Below, piece after piece: positions 1 through 8,848 of a DNA stretch of 64,000 bases. Within the stretch, counting starts at the first letter, position 1; each line of letters begins with the position of its first letter. The stretch spans positions 1 to 64,000 of the forward strand of contig NZ_JALPTH010000018.1 of the NCBI RefSeq assembly GCF_023218175.1. Direction: 5' to 3'. A program made the translations under genes and the position numbers. The notes below the pieces were generated by a model. It was not told where the DNA came from. It worked only from the letters and a program-made list of their open reading frames with translations, and searched no databases. The stretch is from Streptomyces lichenis (GTDB lineage: Bacteria > Actinomycetota > Actinomycetes > Streptomycetales > Streptomycetaceae).

Positions 1-10
1 GGGGCGGTGC

Positions 11-3000
11 TCAACCCCCGCAGTGGAAGCGGGCGCCGCCCCAGTCGGCGTGGTCGTTGCCGTTGCCGTCGCCGGAGTCGTCGGCGACCAGTTCGACGTA
101 CTGGGCGCCGGTGAGGTCGGCGCTCAGGGACCAGGCCGGGGCGGCGTTGGTCAGGGCGGGCGAGAGCACCTTGCGCTCTCCGTCGGCGAGGACCGAGAAC
201 CGTACGGTGCCCCGGCTGCCCTGCGAGTCGTCCACCCCGACCTCGGCGGTGAACGAGGCGCACCGGCCGCCCAGGTAGTAGCGGACGGTCGCCGGGGCGT
301 GGGTGCCGAGCCCCTTGGCGTACTCGGTGCCGCCGATCCGCAGCGGGCTGCCGTCCCCGGCGGCGGTGCCGCCGTTGGACCGGTCCCGCTCCACCGGGCC
401 CCAACCACTGCTCGCGGAGGCCCAGTCGAGGTCGCTCGCCCAGGCGTCGGCGGTCGGCGGAGGCGGCAGGGTGCGCACCGGAGCGGTGGCGGTCAGCACG
501 CGCTCGCCGCCCCCGGCCCCGTACCGGACCTCGGCCCGCAGCTCGTACGTCCGGTACGCGGCGTCCGCCGGCGGGGTGACCTGCCAGGCGGCGGTGGCCG
601 TGGCGCCGGGCTGGACGGCGGGCAGCCCGACCGGTCCGGCCGGCTCGGCGGTCCAGCCCGCCGGGAGGGTGAGGGCGGCCCGGACTCCGCTCACGGCGGA
701 GGGCTCGTCGTTGGTGTAGGCGGCGGTGACCCGGTGGGGCCGCCCGGGCTCCAGCGCGGCGGTCGGCGCGGAGAGTGCCAGGGTGCCGCAGGCCAGGGTG
801 GCCGGGGAGGGCCCGAGGTCGGTCACGGTGAACTCGTCCAGCACGAAGTCGGCCCCCTCGGGGGCGTCCGCCCGCTTGCGCAGTCCGGTGAAGGTGTCCC
901 CGCAAGCCGCGTCCACCGTCTCACCGAAACGGGTGGTGGACCGCTGCTCGGGGACGGGCGTACGGCGGATCTCGGCGGAGCTGCCGTCCGCCCGGTCGTA
1001 GCCGGTGACCCACTCATAGGCGCCCGGGTGGCTGGACTGGTAGGCGTACTCCACCCGGTAGCGGTGGCCGGTGCGCATCGGCGCCGTCCAGGGCGCGGTG
1101 CGGTAGACCAGCCCGGCGTTCTCCTCGTGGGACTTCAGCGACCACTCCCCCGCCAGCACGTCGTCCACCGCCTTGCCGTTCCAGCCGGCCTGGGTGTACG
1201 GGGCGTTGCGCCGGGCGAGGTGGGTGCGCGGGTCGTTGGCCCGGCCCTCGCCGCCCTTCACGAACGGCCCCCACCCCTGGTCCACCGCCTCGAAGTCCTC
1301 GGTCTCCTCCTTGGGAGCCCCCGCGACCACCCGGAGATCGTCCACCCGGACCCGGGCCCCGCTGCTGCTCCCCGCCGCGCTCACGGCCAGCTCCGCCGTC
1401 CCGCGCGCCGAGGCGGTGAAGCCGACCTTCACCCGCTGCATCCGGGTGCCGTGCCAGTCGGAGGCGCCGATGGTGTTGACCACCGGGGAGCGCTCCAGGG
1501 CGTCCGTCCGCCCGCCCGCCGTCAGCCTGGTCTCGCGGCTCTTCCCCGGCTCGACCTCGATCCAGGCGGAGGCGGTGTACCGCTTGCCGGGCCGGAGTCC
1601 GGTGATCTTCTGCCGCACCCCGGCCGGCGCCGAGCCGCTCAGCAGCGCGCTGTTGCGCCCCAGCTCGTCGGTGTCACGCGCCACCGTGCCGGTGGCGGTC
1701 CACCCGGTCAGCCGGGCGTCATTGAACCCCGGGTCGGCGACCGGAGTGGCCTCACCCCATCGAGGGGCGCTCTGCGCGGGCGCCCTGCCCGGGTAGAGGA
1801 CATAGGCCTGACCGGCCTCAGCCGTCAGGGTGATCCGCCCCTCCGCGTCCGGCCGCACGGTGCCGGTACGCACCCGCCCGTTGTCGGTCAGCCGATACAC
1901 GGTGTACGGCCCACTCCCCGCCCCCACCTGCCAACGGCTCGCTCCTCCGCCCTTGTTGTAGTGATAGAGCTTGCGCCCGCCGCTCGCCGCACCGCCCGCC
2001 GCACCGCCACCGTCCCCGTCCCCGTCCCCGTCCCCGTCCCACGGGAGGAGGTAGCGGTCGCCGTCCAGCACCTTGCGGCCGTGCTCGTAGAAGGTGCGGC
2101 GCCCGTCCTCCACCGTGCCCCGCACACCCCCCGTGAAGGTGATGTCCGTATCACCGGACCCCTCCTCCCAGCGCACGATCTCCTCCCCCTGGAGGTACTT
2201 GGCGGGCAGGTTCCTCTCCCACACATTGGCGGTGAAGGCGGTGAAGTCGTTCTCGCCGGTCCAGCCCTCGAAGTCCTCCAGCGCGGTCTGGCCGAGGACC
2301 GGGTGGTCGTTCCAGACATCCTTCTCACCGTTCCGGATGAACCGGATGATCCGCGAGTTCAGTCCCTTGTTGGTGGCCCCGCCGTAGTCCAGGTCGTTGG
2401 CCCAGTGCGACCAGAGCGAGTCCCGCTCGAACTTGTCGGCCCACTCGGTGCCGACGTTCCAGCCCTGTGCCCGCACGGCCCGCATGGTCTCGTCGGCGAT
2501 CCAGCCGTGGGTGTAGTAGACGTCGATGTAGAGGAAGTCCAGATTGCGGTCGGTCTCCTGGCGCAGTTGCCGGAAGCGGCGGGCCAGGTCCCCGCTGTCG
2601 AGGTCGCGGCGCTGGTCGATGTAGTAGCTCTGGTTGAGCCAGTTCCAGCCCGGCTTGGTCTTGTCGACCAGGCTCTCGTCGAAGGCCCGGGCCTCCGGAT
2701 AGGACTCGGTGGCGTTGACGTGCACCCCGAAGCCGGCGCCCCACTCCTTTCCCGCCTTCAGCAGGGCGTTGAGGTCCTTCAGGCCCCCCGCTCGCTGGTT
2801 GTGGTTGCCGCCGTAGTCCGGGTGGGCCGAGTCATGGCCCTCGGCCCCGTATCCCTTGAGCACGGCGAGCTGGCCGAGCCCGTCGGTGGCGAGCGAGATC
2901 CGCTTGACGTCGTCCAGGGTGCGCAGGAAGGGGTGGGTGGCCTGGCTGGCGAAGTTGAACGGAATGTGGGTGATCACCCGATCGGGTGTCGCCTCGCTGC

Positions 3001-3931
3001 CGGGGGCCCGTACGCCGATCTTCCGGAACGCGACCGCCCCGTCCTGCCAGTCGGTCTTCCGGTCGCCGTTGGCGTCCGGGGTGACCACCACCTTGGCCCA
3101 CGGCAGGTCCGCCCCGCGCTCCGGCTCGGGGGCGCCCGCACCCCGGTAGGTCCACTGCCCGGACCACACCCCCACCCGTACCGAGCCGTCCTCCGCCCGG
3201 CGCGCCTGGTGCCAGAACCGGGCGTCGTCGCCACCGGTCGGCCCGGCGGGCTTGTCGTAGCTGGAGTTGGACTCCACGGCGGCGGCCAGCCGGTCCGTGT
3301 TGACCAGGGCGTACGAGGCCCCGGTGGCGGCGGGCTCGGCCGGGGTGGCGTCGGTCACCGTGCCGAACACGTCGGCGGTCCGGGTCGAGTCCGGGTCGAG
3401 CCGGGTGAACGCGGTCGCCGCGCCGGGCTCGGTGGAGCCGACGGACACCAGGTCGTGCCCGGGGATGTCGAGCGTGGACACCCGGAAGGCCTCGGTGTCC
3501 CGGACGGCGGTCACCCGGAAGGTCACGGCCCGCCCGGCCACACTCAGCACGGCGTCCAGCTCGACGCCGGGCAGCTCGGGGAAGGCGAGGGTGTAGCGGG
3601 CGCTCGCACCGCGCACGGTGGGTGCCTTCACCCGTACGGGGTGTGGAGTGCCGTTGAGCACCACCTCGGTGACCGGGCGGGTGCTGCCGAGCAGCCGGGC
3701 CCCGGTGCCCCGGTCGGTGTACGAGACGACCCGGGGGAAGTCGCGGGCCACGGCCACGTCGAGCCGGGCGGAGCGCAGGGTGACCGTGGCGGCGGCGGGG
3801 AGGACGGCACCGGCATCGGCCGGGGCCGCGGGCACCGGTGACACCGCGGTGGCCGGCCCGGCGGGTGCGAGCAGCACGGCGAGGGCGGCGATGAGCGCGC
3901 CCGCCGCACGGGTTCGTGGGGACATGGACAT
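11..3931 (-). CDS. Secreted endo-alpha-N-acetylgalactosaminidase (GH101)
   Basis: A 1306-residue extracellular glycosidase. GH101 enzymes release the Gal-beta-1,3-GalNAc disaccharide from O-glycosylated Ser/Thr of mucin-type glycoproteins. Residues 1-30 form a signal peptide (two arginines, an Ala/Leu core, APAGPATA). The catalytic region spans about 45-690. The motif FLYIDVYY places the expected nucleophile at Asp470, and NVGTEW places the expected acid/base at Glu496. A low-complexity GDGDGDGDGG stretch near residue 640 is encoded by a GTCCCC tandem repeat (about 2019-2040). A carbohydrate-binding-like region (about 725-1060), a NEW3-type Ig-like domain (about 1065-1145) and a C-terminal NPCBM domain (about 1165-1306, ending HADWGGARFHCGG) follow. 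I assign the family from these motifs. ATG at 3931 is used; a second ATG lies two codons in. It is monocistronic and diverges from the GNAT at 4129. Confidence 0.85.
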   Translation of the reverse strand: MSMSPRTRAAGALIAALAVLLAPAGPATAVSPVPAAPADAGAVLPAAATVTLRSARLDVAVARDFPRVVSYTDRGTGARLLGSTRPVTEVVLNGTPHPVRVKAPTVRGASARYTLAFPELPGVELDAVLSVAGRAVTFRVTAVRDTEAFRVSTLDIPGHDLVSVGSTEPGAATAFTRLDPDSTRTADVFGTVTDATPAEPAATGASYALVNTDRLAAAVESNSSYDKPAGPTGGDDARFWHQARRAEDGSVRVGVWSGQWTYRGAGAPEPERGADLPWAKVVVTPDANGDRKTDWQDGAVAFRKIGVRAPGSEATPDRVITHIPFNFASQATHPFLRTLDDVKRISLATDGLGQLAVLKGYGAEGHDSAHPDYGGNHNQRAGGLKDLNALLKAGKEWGAGFGVHVNATESYPEARAFDESLVDKTKPGWNWLNQSYYIDQRRDLDSGDLARRFRQLRQETDRNLDFLYIDVYYTHGWIADETMRAVRAQGWNVGTEWADKFERDSLWSHWANDLDYGGATNKGLNSRIIRFIRNGEKDVWNDHPVLGQTALEDFEGWTGENDFTAFTANVWERNLPAKYLQGEEIVRWEEGSGDTDITFTGGVRGTVEDGRRTFYEHGRKVLDGDRYLLPWDGDGDGDGDGGGAAGGAASGGRKLYHYNKGGGASRWQVGAGSGPYTVYRLTDNGRVRTGTVRPDAEGRITLTAEAGQAYVLYPGRAPAQSAPRWGEATPVADPGFNDARLTGWTATGTVARDTDELGRNSALLSGSAPAGVRQKITGLRPGKRYTASAWIEVEPGKSRETRLTAGGRTDALERSPVVNTIGASDWHGTRMQRVKVGFTASARGTAELAVSAAGSSSGARVRVDDLRVVAGAPKEETEDFEAVDQGWGPFVKGGEGRANDPRTHLARRNAPYTQAGWNGKAVDDVLAGEWSLKSHEENAGLVYRTAPWTAPMRTGHRYRVEYAYQSSHPGAYEWVTGYDRADGSSAEIRRTPVPEQRSTTRFGETVDAACGDTFTGLRKRADAPEGADFVLDEFTVTDLGPSPATLACGTLALSAPTAALEPGRPHRVTAAYTNDEPSAVSGVRAALTLPAGWTAEPAGPVGLPAVQPGATATAAWQVTPPADAAYRTYELRAEVRYGAGGGERVLTATAPVRTLPPPPTADAWASDLDWASASSGWGPVERDRSNGGTAAGDGSPLRIGGTEYAKGLGTHAPATVRYYLGGRCASFTAEVGVDDSQGSRGTVRFSVLADGERKVLSPALTNAAPAWSLSADLTGAQYVELVADDSGDGNGNDHADWGGARFHCGG

Positions 3932-4128
3932 GTGGGTAACGCCCGGGCGGCGAGCGGGTCAACGGAACGGACGGCCGGGGCGCAGCGCAGTCCAACAAGG
4001 GCCGCCGAGAAGTCCAAGCCCCGGGGGCTCACCGTCCACGCCGCACGTGCAGGTCCGGCGTCACCGGGAACGCACGCGCCCCCGACCGCCGGACAAACGG
4101 ATGGTCGGGGCGAGCGTGACGCGGCAGG

Positions 4129-4698
4129 ATGCCCCGTATGGCACTGCCCACTCCCGAGCTGCACACGGCCCGCCTGCGACTGCGGCCGTTCACCGACGCC
4201 GACGCGGGGCCGCTCTACGCGCTGCACAGCAGCGCCCACGTGCTGCGCTACTGGGACTCCCCGCCGTGGACCGAACCGGTCCGCGCCCAGCGCTTCATGG
4301 CGAGCTCCCGGACGATCGAGGAGGAGGGCACAGGAACGCGGGTGGCCGTCGACCGCGTCTCCGACGGCGCGTTCATCGGCTGGTGCGGCCTGACCCGCTG
4401 GGACCCGGACTTCCGCAGCGCGTCCCTGGGTTACATCCTCGACGCCGACGCGTGGGGCCACGGCTACGCCACGGAGACCGCGCACGCCGTCCTGCGGTGG
4501 GCGTTCGACACCCTGGACCTGAACCGCGTCCAGGCCGAGACCGACACCCGCAACGCGGCGTCCGCCCGGGTCCTGGAGAAGCTCGGCTTCGTCCGCGAAG
4601 GCACCCTCCGCGAGGACTGCGTCGTCAACGGCGAAGTCTCCGACTCCTGGGTCTTCGGCCTCCTCCGCCGCGAGTGGCACTCGGCGGCCGGCCGCTAG
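4129..4698 (+). CDS. GNAT N-acetyltransferase, RimJ/RimL type
   Basis: A 189-residue cytoplasmic acetyltransferase of the RimJ/RimL-like GNAT family, which transfers acetyl from acetyl-CoA to amines, often N-terminal residues of proteins. The N-terminal LHTARLRLRPFTDADA is the usual family opening. Mid-protein, FIGWCGLTRWDPD and ASLGYILDADAWGHGYATETAHAVLRWAF form the acetyl-CoA loop region. NAASARVLEKLGFVREGTLRED is the classic motif B. The size is normal for the family. ATG 4129 has a weak GGCAGG upstream; ATG 4138 (three codons in) is an alternative. The substrate cannot be told from sequence. Confidence 0.8.
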   Translation: MPRMALPTPELHTARLRLRPFTDADAGPLYALHSSAHVLRYWDSPPWTEPVRAQRFMASSRTIEEEGTGTRVAVDRVSDGAFIGWCGLTRWDPDFRSASLGYILDADAWGHGYATETAHAVLRWAFDTLDLNRVQAETDTRNAASARVLEKLGFVREGTLREDCVVNGEVSDSWVFGLLRREWHSAAGR

Positions 4699-4773
4699 AG
4701 CCGAGACCTGCCCGCTCTTTCGGTCCGCGCCACCGGGTCACCGTGGGCCGGGCCCGGGGGCCGGAGCCCCGTC

Positions 4774-5283
4774 TCAGCAGCCGCCGCAGTTGTAGAAGGT
4801 CACGTCCCAGTGGTTGCCCTCGTCGGCGTAGACGTTCCCGGCGCCGGACTGCCACTGGGGCGCCCCGTCGCCCCGGACACCGATGTAGGTGAAGGTGTTC
4901 TTGACGTAGTTGGTGAGGCAGGTCGCCTTGCCGAAGTCCAGTTTGTAGCCGTTCCCGTGCGAGTAGGTGCCGCTCGCGTGGCCGGTCTCCGTGCCGCCGG
5001 TGATGTTGAGGCCGCAGCCGCTGGCGCTCTTCAGGGCCTGGGCGCCCTGGGCGGTGGCCCGGTTGAGCTGGTCGAAGGAGGTGCAGGTCGGGTTGTTCCG
5101 GTCGGAGCAGCCCCCTGAAGAGGACCAGGTGATCCCGGAGGCGCGGAACATCGAGGTCGCGGTGGCGTGGCTGATCTTGGTGGCGGCGTGCGCCTCGGTC
5201 GCACCGGCGAGGACGCCGACGCCGGGGGCGAAGAGGGCACCGAGGACGAGGGCGAACGCGGTGAGGACGGAGCGGAGCTTCAC
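4774..5283 (-). CDS. Small secreted protein with M15-like metallopeptidase motif
   Basis: The start is GTG 5283, preceded by AGGGAGA at good spacing, giving 169 residues; a longer reading adds 20 residues without a better ribosome site. Residues 1-33 are a signal peptide ending AHA-ATK. The mature part has six cysteines (SGGCSDRNNPTC, SGCGL, KATC, FYNCGGC), so disulfides are likely. The stretch SHGNGYKLD followed later by NHWDV has the H-x2-G-x3-D ... H-W spacing of zinc D-Ala-D-Ala peptidases (M15/DD-peptidase fold). This suggests a wall-acting peptidase or a relative. That is inference from short motifs; I do not recognise the protein as a named family. Confidence 0.6.
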   Translation of the reverse strand: MKLRSVLTAFALVLGALFAPGVGVLAGATEAHAATKISHATATSMFRASGITWSSSGGCSDRNNPTCTSFDQLNRATAQGAQALKSASGCGLNITGGTETGHASGTYSHGNGYKLDFGKATCLTNYVKNTFTYIGVRGDGAPQWQSGAGNVYADEGNHWDVTFYNCGGC

Positions 5284-5447
5284 GGTTGTCTCCCTGGGCT
5301 CACTGACCGGACCCGTAAGCGCACCGAGAGGTGCGGAACGCATGCTGCCGCAGCTCTACGCGCGTACGCCAGAGGCCGGACCACCTGCCAGAGGGCGCAC
5401 CAATGACGCCCGCCCTTCCCCCTCCGCAGGACAGCCGCCAAGAAGTG

Positions 5448-5508
5448 GTTGAAACTTGAACCTGAGAGGACTACAGTCGGCACCAGTCCACATCGTTGAA
5501 TGTTCAAC
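5448..5508 (+). promoter_or_regulatory. Candidate operator region upstream of the YceI gene
   Basis: Two related elements lie 35-95 bases before the YceI start. A palindrome GTTGAATGTTCAAC (5495-5508) has 6-bp arms around TG. Upstream is a direct repeat TTGAA-AC-TTGAA (about 5449-5460). TTGAA/TTCAA palindromes are typical of MarR-type operators. YceI genes are often controlled by such regulators, but no MarR gene is adjacent here. The regulator assignment is inference. Confidence 0.4.
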
Positions 5509-5542
5509 GAAACACCTGGAACCTTCCAAGGAGTGCATTCCC

Positions 5543-6157
5543 ATGGGTCTCTTCAACCGCAGCAGCGACACCGCCACCGCCCCCTCCGGCTCCGCCGTGG
5601 ACCCGGCCCTCGCCGCGCTGACCGGCGAATACACCCTGGACCCGGCGCACAGCAGCGTCGGCTTCACCGCCCGGCACGCCATGGTCACCAACGTCCGAGG
5701 CTCGTTCACCGACTTCGACGGCACCCTGAAGCTCAACGGCACCGACCCGGCGGCCTCCAGCGCCGTGATCGACGTCCGGATCGCCTCCATCGACACCGGC
5801 AACGCCGACCGCGACGGCCATCTGCGCAGCGCCGACTTCTTCGACGCCGAGCAGTTCCCCGAGATGACCTTCCGCTCGACCGGCGCCGAGATCGTGGGCG
5901 GCGACGACTACCGGCTCACCGGTGACCTCACCATCAAGGGCGTGACCAAGCCGCTGACCATCGACCTGGAGTTCAACGGCTCCGCCAAGGACCCGTTCGG
6001 CAACGAGCGCGTCGGCTTCGAGGGCACCGCCGCGCTGCTCCGCTCCGAGTGGGGCCTGACCTGGAACGCGGCCCTGGAGACGGGCGGCGTGCTGGTCAGC
6101 GACAAGATCAAGCTCACCTTCGAGATCTCCGCCATCCGCAAGAGCGACGACGCGTAA
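5543..6157 (+). CDS. YceI family protein
   Basis: A 204-residue protein of the YceI lipid-binding lipocalin-like family, thought to bind isoprenoids and other amphiphiles. The family core starts at GEYTLDPAHSSVGFTARHAMV. It continues through SSAVIDVRIASIDTGNADRDGHLRSADFFDAEQFPEMTFRST and the late LTIKGVTKPLTIDLEFNG, all hallmark segments. There is no signal peptide, so it is probably cytoplasmic, as in other actinomycete members. ATG 5543 is chosen because AAGGAG ends 9 bases upstream; the reading frame stays open farther 5' without a ribosome site. The upstream palindromes at 5448-5508 suggest single-gene regulation. Confidence 0.88.
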   Translation: MGLFNRSSDTATAPSGSAVDPALAALTGEYTLDPAHSSVGFTARHAMVTNVRGSFTDFDGTLKLNGTDPAASSAVIDVRIASIDTGNADRDGHLRSADFFDAEQFPEMTFRSTGAEIVGGDDYRLTGDLTIKGVTKPLTIDLEFNGSAKDPFGNERVGFEGTAALLRSEWGLTWNAALETGGVLVSDKIKLTFEISAIRKSDDA

Positions 6158-6185
6158 GGCGTGAGCCCGTGCCGTCTCCCGCGGG

Positions 6186-6962
6186 TCAGGGCCTTCGCGC
6201 CTCGACCAGGGTGCGGGAGGAGTACGCGACAAAGGGACCTGCGTCCTCGATGAGGGCGTGCAGGTCCCTCAGCCGCTCCTCGTACCGCTCCACCGAGAAG
6301 TCCGGCACCAGCCAGATCACCTTCCGCAGGAACCAGACCACCGCGCCGACATCGCGGAACTCCATCCGCAGCCGCTCGGTCCGCAGGTCCACCACCTCCA
6401 GCCCGGCCGCCCGCGCCCCCGCGGCCTCCACCTCCGGATGCCGCCCGCGCCGCACCTCCTCCGGGAGCGGCCCCAGAAAGAACTCGATCAGCTCGAACAC
6501 CGACTCCGGCCCCACATGCTGCGCGAAGTACGTCCCCCCACCGGGCCGCAGCACCCGGGCGATCTCCTCCCACCACACGGTCGCCGGATGCCGGCTGCTG
6601 ACAAGCTCGAACGCCCCGTCCGCGAACGGCTGCGGCGGCTCCTCGCCCGTCGCCACCACGACCACTCCGCGCGGCCCCAGCAGCCCGGTCGCCTTCGCCG
6701 CGTTCGGCGCCCACCCCTCCGTAGCGGCCAGTACGGACGGCTTCCGCCCCGCCGCGTCCAGCGCCCCCGCCAGCACCTCGCCCCCGCCCGTCTGAAGGTC
6801 CAGCACCGCGTCCGCCGCCGCCAGCCGCGTACCCAGCAGCCGCTGATAACCCCAGGACGGCCGCGCCTCACTCGCCCGCCCGTCCAGCCAGGAGAAGTCC
6901 CAGCCCTCGACCGGTTCGGCCACCGCCTCGGCGACCAGCTCCTCAAACGTCACACGTCCCAT
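6186..6962 (-). CDS. Class I SAM-dependent methyltransferase
   Basis: A 258-residue cytoplasmic methyltransferase. The AdoMet-binding Rossmann region shows motif I as VLDLQTGGGEVLAGAL (about residues 50-65). Motif II/III is LAATEGWAPNAAKATGLLGPRGV, and post-motif FELVSSRHPATVWWEEIARVLRPGGGTYFAQHVG is typical of UbiE/Methyltransf_11 proteins. Start ATG 6962 precedes MGRVTFEELV; the open frame upstream is Arg/Pro-rich shadow sequence. The substrate is unknown. It diverges from the AraC-type gene at 7172 and converges on the YceI gene. Confidence 0.82.
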   Translation of the reverse strand: MGRVTFEELVAEAVAEPVEGWDFSWLDGRASEARPSWGYQRLLGTRLAAADAVLDLQTGGGEVLAGALDAAGRKPSVLAATEGWAPNAAKATGLLGPRGVVVVATGEEPPQPFADGAFELVSSRHPATVWWEEIARVLRPGGGTYFAQHVGPESVFELIEFFLGPLPEEVRRGRHPEVEAAGARAAGLEVVDLRTERLRMEFRDVGAVVWFLRKVIWLVPDFSVERYEERLRDLHALIEDAGPFVAYSSRTLVEARRP

Positions 6963-7121
6963 CCCCCCACCGTAAGAACTCCACCCCCACCCCCACCACC
7001 CGGTTTCCGCTCCCCCGTCCCCCCGCTCCCCCGCTCTCCGAGGACCCGACCGCATCGGGCAGGAATCATCGGGCCCACCCCTCCTCCCCCTCCCTACCGT
7101 CGTCACCGAAAGCAGGCACCG

Positions 7122-7150
7122 ACACAGCCACAGACACAGACACAGACGAC
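7122..7150 (+). repeat. ACAGAC microsatellite in 5' leader
   Basis: An imperfect ACACAG/ACAGAC hexanucleotide run lies 20-50 bases before the start of the AraC-type regulator, upstream of its ribosome site (GGAAGGA, near 7155-7161). It would be in the mRNA leader if transcription starts in the divergent intergenic region. Confidence 0.5.
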
Positions 7151-7171
7151 AGTCGGAAGGACCGCCCCCGG

Positions 7172-8062
7172 ATGCTGGAGCGCCTGAACCAGGCCATGGA
7201 GTACGTCGAGACGCGGATCCGCTCGCACCCCGACCGCCCGTTGGACGCGGTCGAGGCGGCCCGGATCGCGGCGACCTCGGAGTACCACTTCCGCCGGATG
7301 TTCTCGGCGCTCGCCGGGATGCCGCTGTCGGAGTACGTACGCCGCAGGCGGCTGACGATCGCCGGCGCCGAGGTGCTGGCCGGCGAGCGGACGCTCCTGG
7401 AGGTCGCGGTGCGCTACGGCTACGGCTCCGGCGAGGCCTTCGCCCGGGCGTTCCGCGCCGTGCACGGGGTCGGCCCCGGCGAGGCGCGGCGCACCGGCGC
7501 GGCACTGCGGGCCCAGCCCCGGATGTCCTTCCGCCTCGTCGTCGAAGGGAGCAGCAGCATGCGGTACCGGATCGTCGAGAAGGACGCGTTCCAGCTCGTG
7601 GGGCGAAAGGCCCGGGTCCCCCTCGTCCACCAGGGGGTGAACCCCGCCATCGCCGAGTTCGTCCGCGGCCTCGGCAAGGAGACCCTGGCCCGCATCGAGG
7701 CCCTGTCCGACCAGGAGCCGAGCGGCCTGCTGGGCGTCAGCGACCAGCTGTCCCCCGGCCGCGCCGAAGGCACCGAACTCGACTACCACCAGGCGGTGGC
7801 GGCCGGCACCGATGCCCCCGTCCCCGACGACATGTCCTCACTCCCCGTAGCACCGGGCACCTGGGCCGTCTTCGAGAGCTCCGGCCCCTTCCCCGAGACG
7901 CTCCAGAACATCTGGCGGGACGTGTTCACCCAGTGGTTCCCCTCCAACCCCTACGAGAGCCGCCCGGGCCCGGAACTGCTGAGCGTCCACCTCACCGAGG
8001 ACGGCACCAGCGCCGACGCGGCCCTCTGGATCCCCGTCACCCGCACGGCAACGGCCCCCTGA
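7172..8062 (+). CDS. AraC family regulator with GyrI-like effector domain
   Basis: A 296-residue DNA-binding regulator. Residues 3-105 are an AraC/XylS double helix-turn-helix (LNQAMEYVETRI, RIAATSEYHFRRMFSALAGMPLSEYVRRRRL, VAVRYGYGSGEAFARAFRAVHGVGPGEAR). Residues 125-296 match a GyrI-like/Rob-type small-molecule-binding domain (MRYRIVEKDAFQLVGRKARV). Such proteins are usually one-component sensors of hydrophobic drugs. GGAAGGA precedes ATG 7172. It diverges from the methyltransferase at 6962, a possible target. Confidence 0.85.
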   Translation: MLERLNQAMEYVETRIRSHPDRPLDAVEAARIAATSEYHFRRMFSALAGMPLSEYVRRRRLTIAGAEVLAGERTLLEVAVRYGYGSGEAFARAFRAVHGVGPGEARRTGAALRAQPRMSFRLVVEGSSSMRYRIVEKDAFQLVGRKARVPLVHQGVNPAIAEFVRGLGKETLARIEALSDQEPSGLLGVSDQLSPGRAEGTELDYHQAVAAGTDAPVPDDMSSLPVAPGTWAVFESSGPFPETLQNIWRDVFTQWFPSNPYESRPGPELLSVHLTEDGTSADAALWIPVTRTATAP

Positions 8063-8094
8063 CGCATCCCCTCCCTCAACAAACCGTGCCGTTT

Positions 8095-8111
8095 GCCTAA
8101 GCCTTGTAGGC
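8095..8111 (+). promoter_or_regulatory. Candidate autoregulatory operator before TetR gene
   Basis: The inverted repeat GCCTA-N7-TAGGC lies about 41 bases upstream of the TetR-type gene start at 8152, where a TetR autoregulatory site would be expected. It is short and could be chance. Confidence 0.25.
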
Positions 8112-8151
8112 GCTGCAAGATGACACGCACGAGGGAGAGTGGGGCAGGGCC

Positions 8152-8724
8152 ATGGTGCGAGCAGGGCTGACCGCGGAACGTCTGACCCGGGCGGGCGCGG
8201 AGCTGGCCGACGAGGTCGGCTTCGACCAGGTGACCGTCTCCGCCCTCGCCCGGCAGTTCGACGTCAAGGTCGCGAGCCTCTACTCGCATGTGAAGAGCTC
8301 CCAGGACCTCAAGACCCGGATCGCCCTGTTCGCCCTCGCGGAACTGGCCGACCGGGTCGCCGAGGCGCTGGCCGGGCGCGCCGGCCGGGACGCCCTGGCC
8401 GCCTTCGCCAACGCCTACCGGTACTACGCCAAGGAGCACCCGGGCCGTTACGCCGCCGCCCGCCTCCGGCTCGACCCCGAGACGGCGGCCGCCAGCGCGG
8501 GCGTCCGGCACGCCCAGATGACCCGCGCCATCCTGCGCGGCTACGACCTGAGCGAGCCCGACCAGACCCACGCGGTGCGGATGCTCGGCAGCGTCTTCCA
8601 CGGCTACGTGAGCCTGGAGACGGCCGGAGGCTTCGACCACACCCCCGTCGACCCCCAGCAGTCCTGGGCCTGGATCATCGACTCCCTGGACGCCCTGCTC
8701 CGCCACCAGGCCGCCACCTCCTGA
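8152..8724 (+). CDS. TetR/AcrR family regulator with WHG-type C-terminal domain
   Basis: A 190-residue regulator. The N-terminal helix-turn-helix is in TAERLTRAGAELADEVGFDQVTVSALARQFDVKVASLYSHVKSSQDL (residues 6-52), with the recognition helix VASLYSHVKS. The rest, with YRYYAKEHPGRYAAARL and MLGSVFHGYVSLETAGGF, fits the WHG (TetR_C_33) ligand domain. Start ATG 8152 follows GAGAGTGGGGCAGG. It sits alone between AraC and a lipoprotein gene, so its target is not obvious. Confidence 0.85.
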   Translation: MVRAGLTAERLTRAGAELADEVGFDQVTVSALARQFDVKVASLYSHVKSSQDLKTRIALFALAELADRVAEALAGRAGRDALAAFANAYRYYAKEHPGRYAAARLRLDPETAAASAGVRHAQMTRAILRGYDLSEPDQTHAVRMLGSVFHGYVSLETAGGFDHTPVDPQQSWAWIIDSLDALLRHQAATS

Positions 8725-8764
8725 CCCCGCCCTTGCATGTAACAGGAATGTAAGAGCCGCCAGT

Positions 8765-8780
8765 TGTCGGAACGCCGACA
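8765..8780 (+). promoter_or_regulatory. Short inverted repeat TGTCGG-N4-CCGACA
   Basis: A 6-bp-arm inverted repeat lies about 69 bases upstream of the lipoprotein gene. Just before it is a direct repeat TGTAA-N6-TGTAA (about 8738-8753). It could be an operator or a weak hairpin closing the TetR gene. Confidence 0.25.
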
Positions 8781-8848
8781 GAGCCGTACCGGTCTTGCCA
8801 GTCGTAACCGCTCACCCGGCACCGACCGACGACACCGAGGACAAACCG

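Noticed and set aside
23..3841. A 1272-codon plus-strand open frame
   Set aside because: It is antisense to the GH101 gene; the translation is Gly/Val/Arg-rich shadow sequence with no domain, while the minus strand has catalytic motifs.
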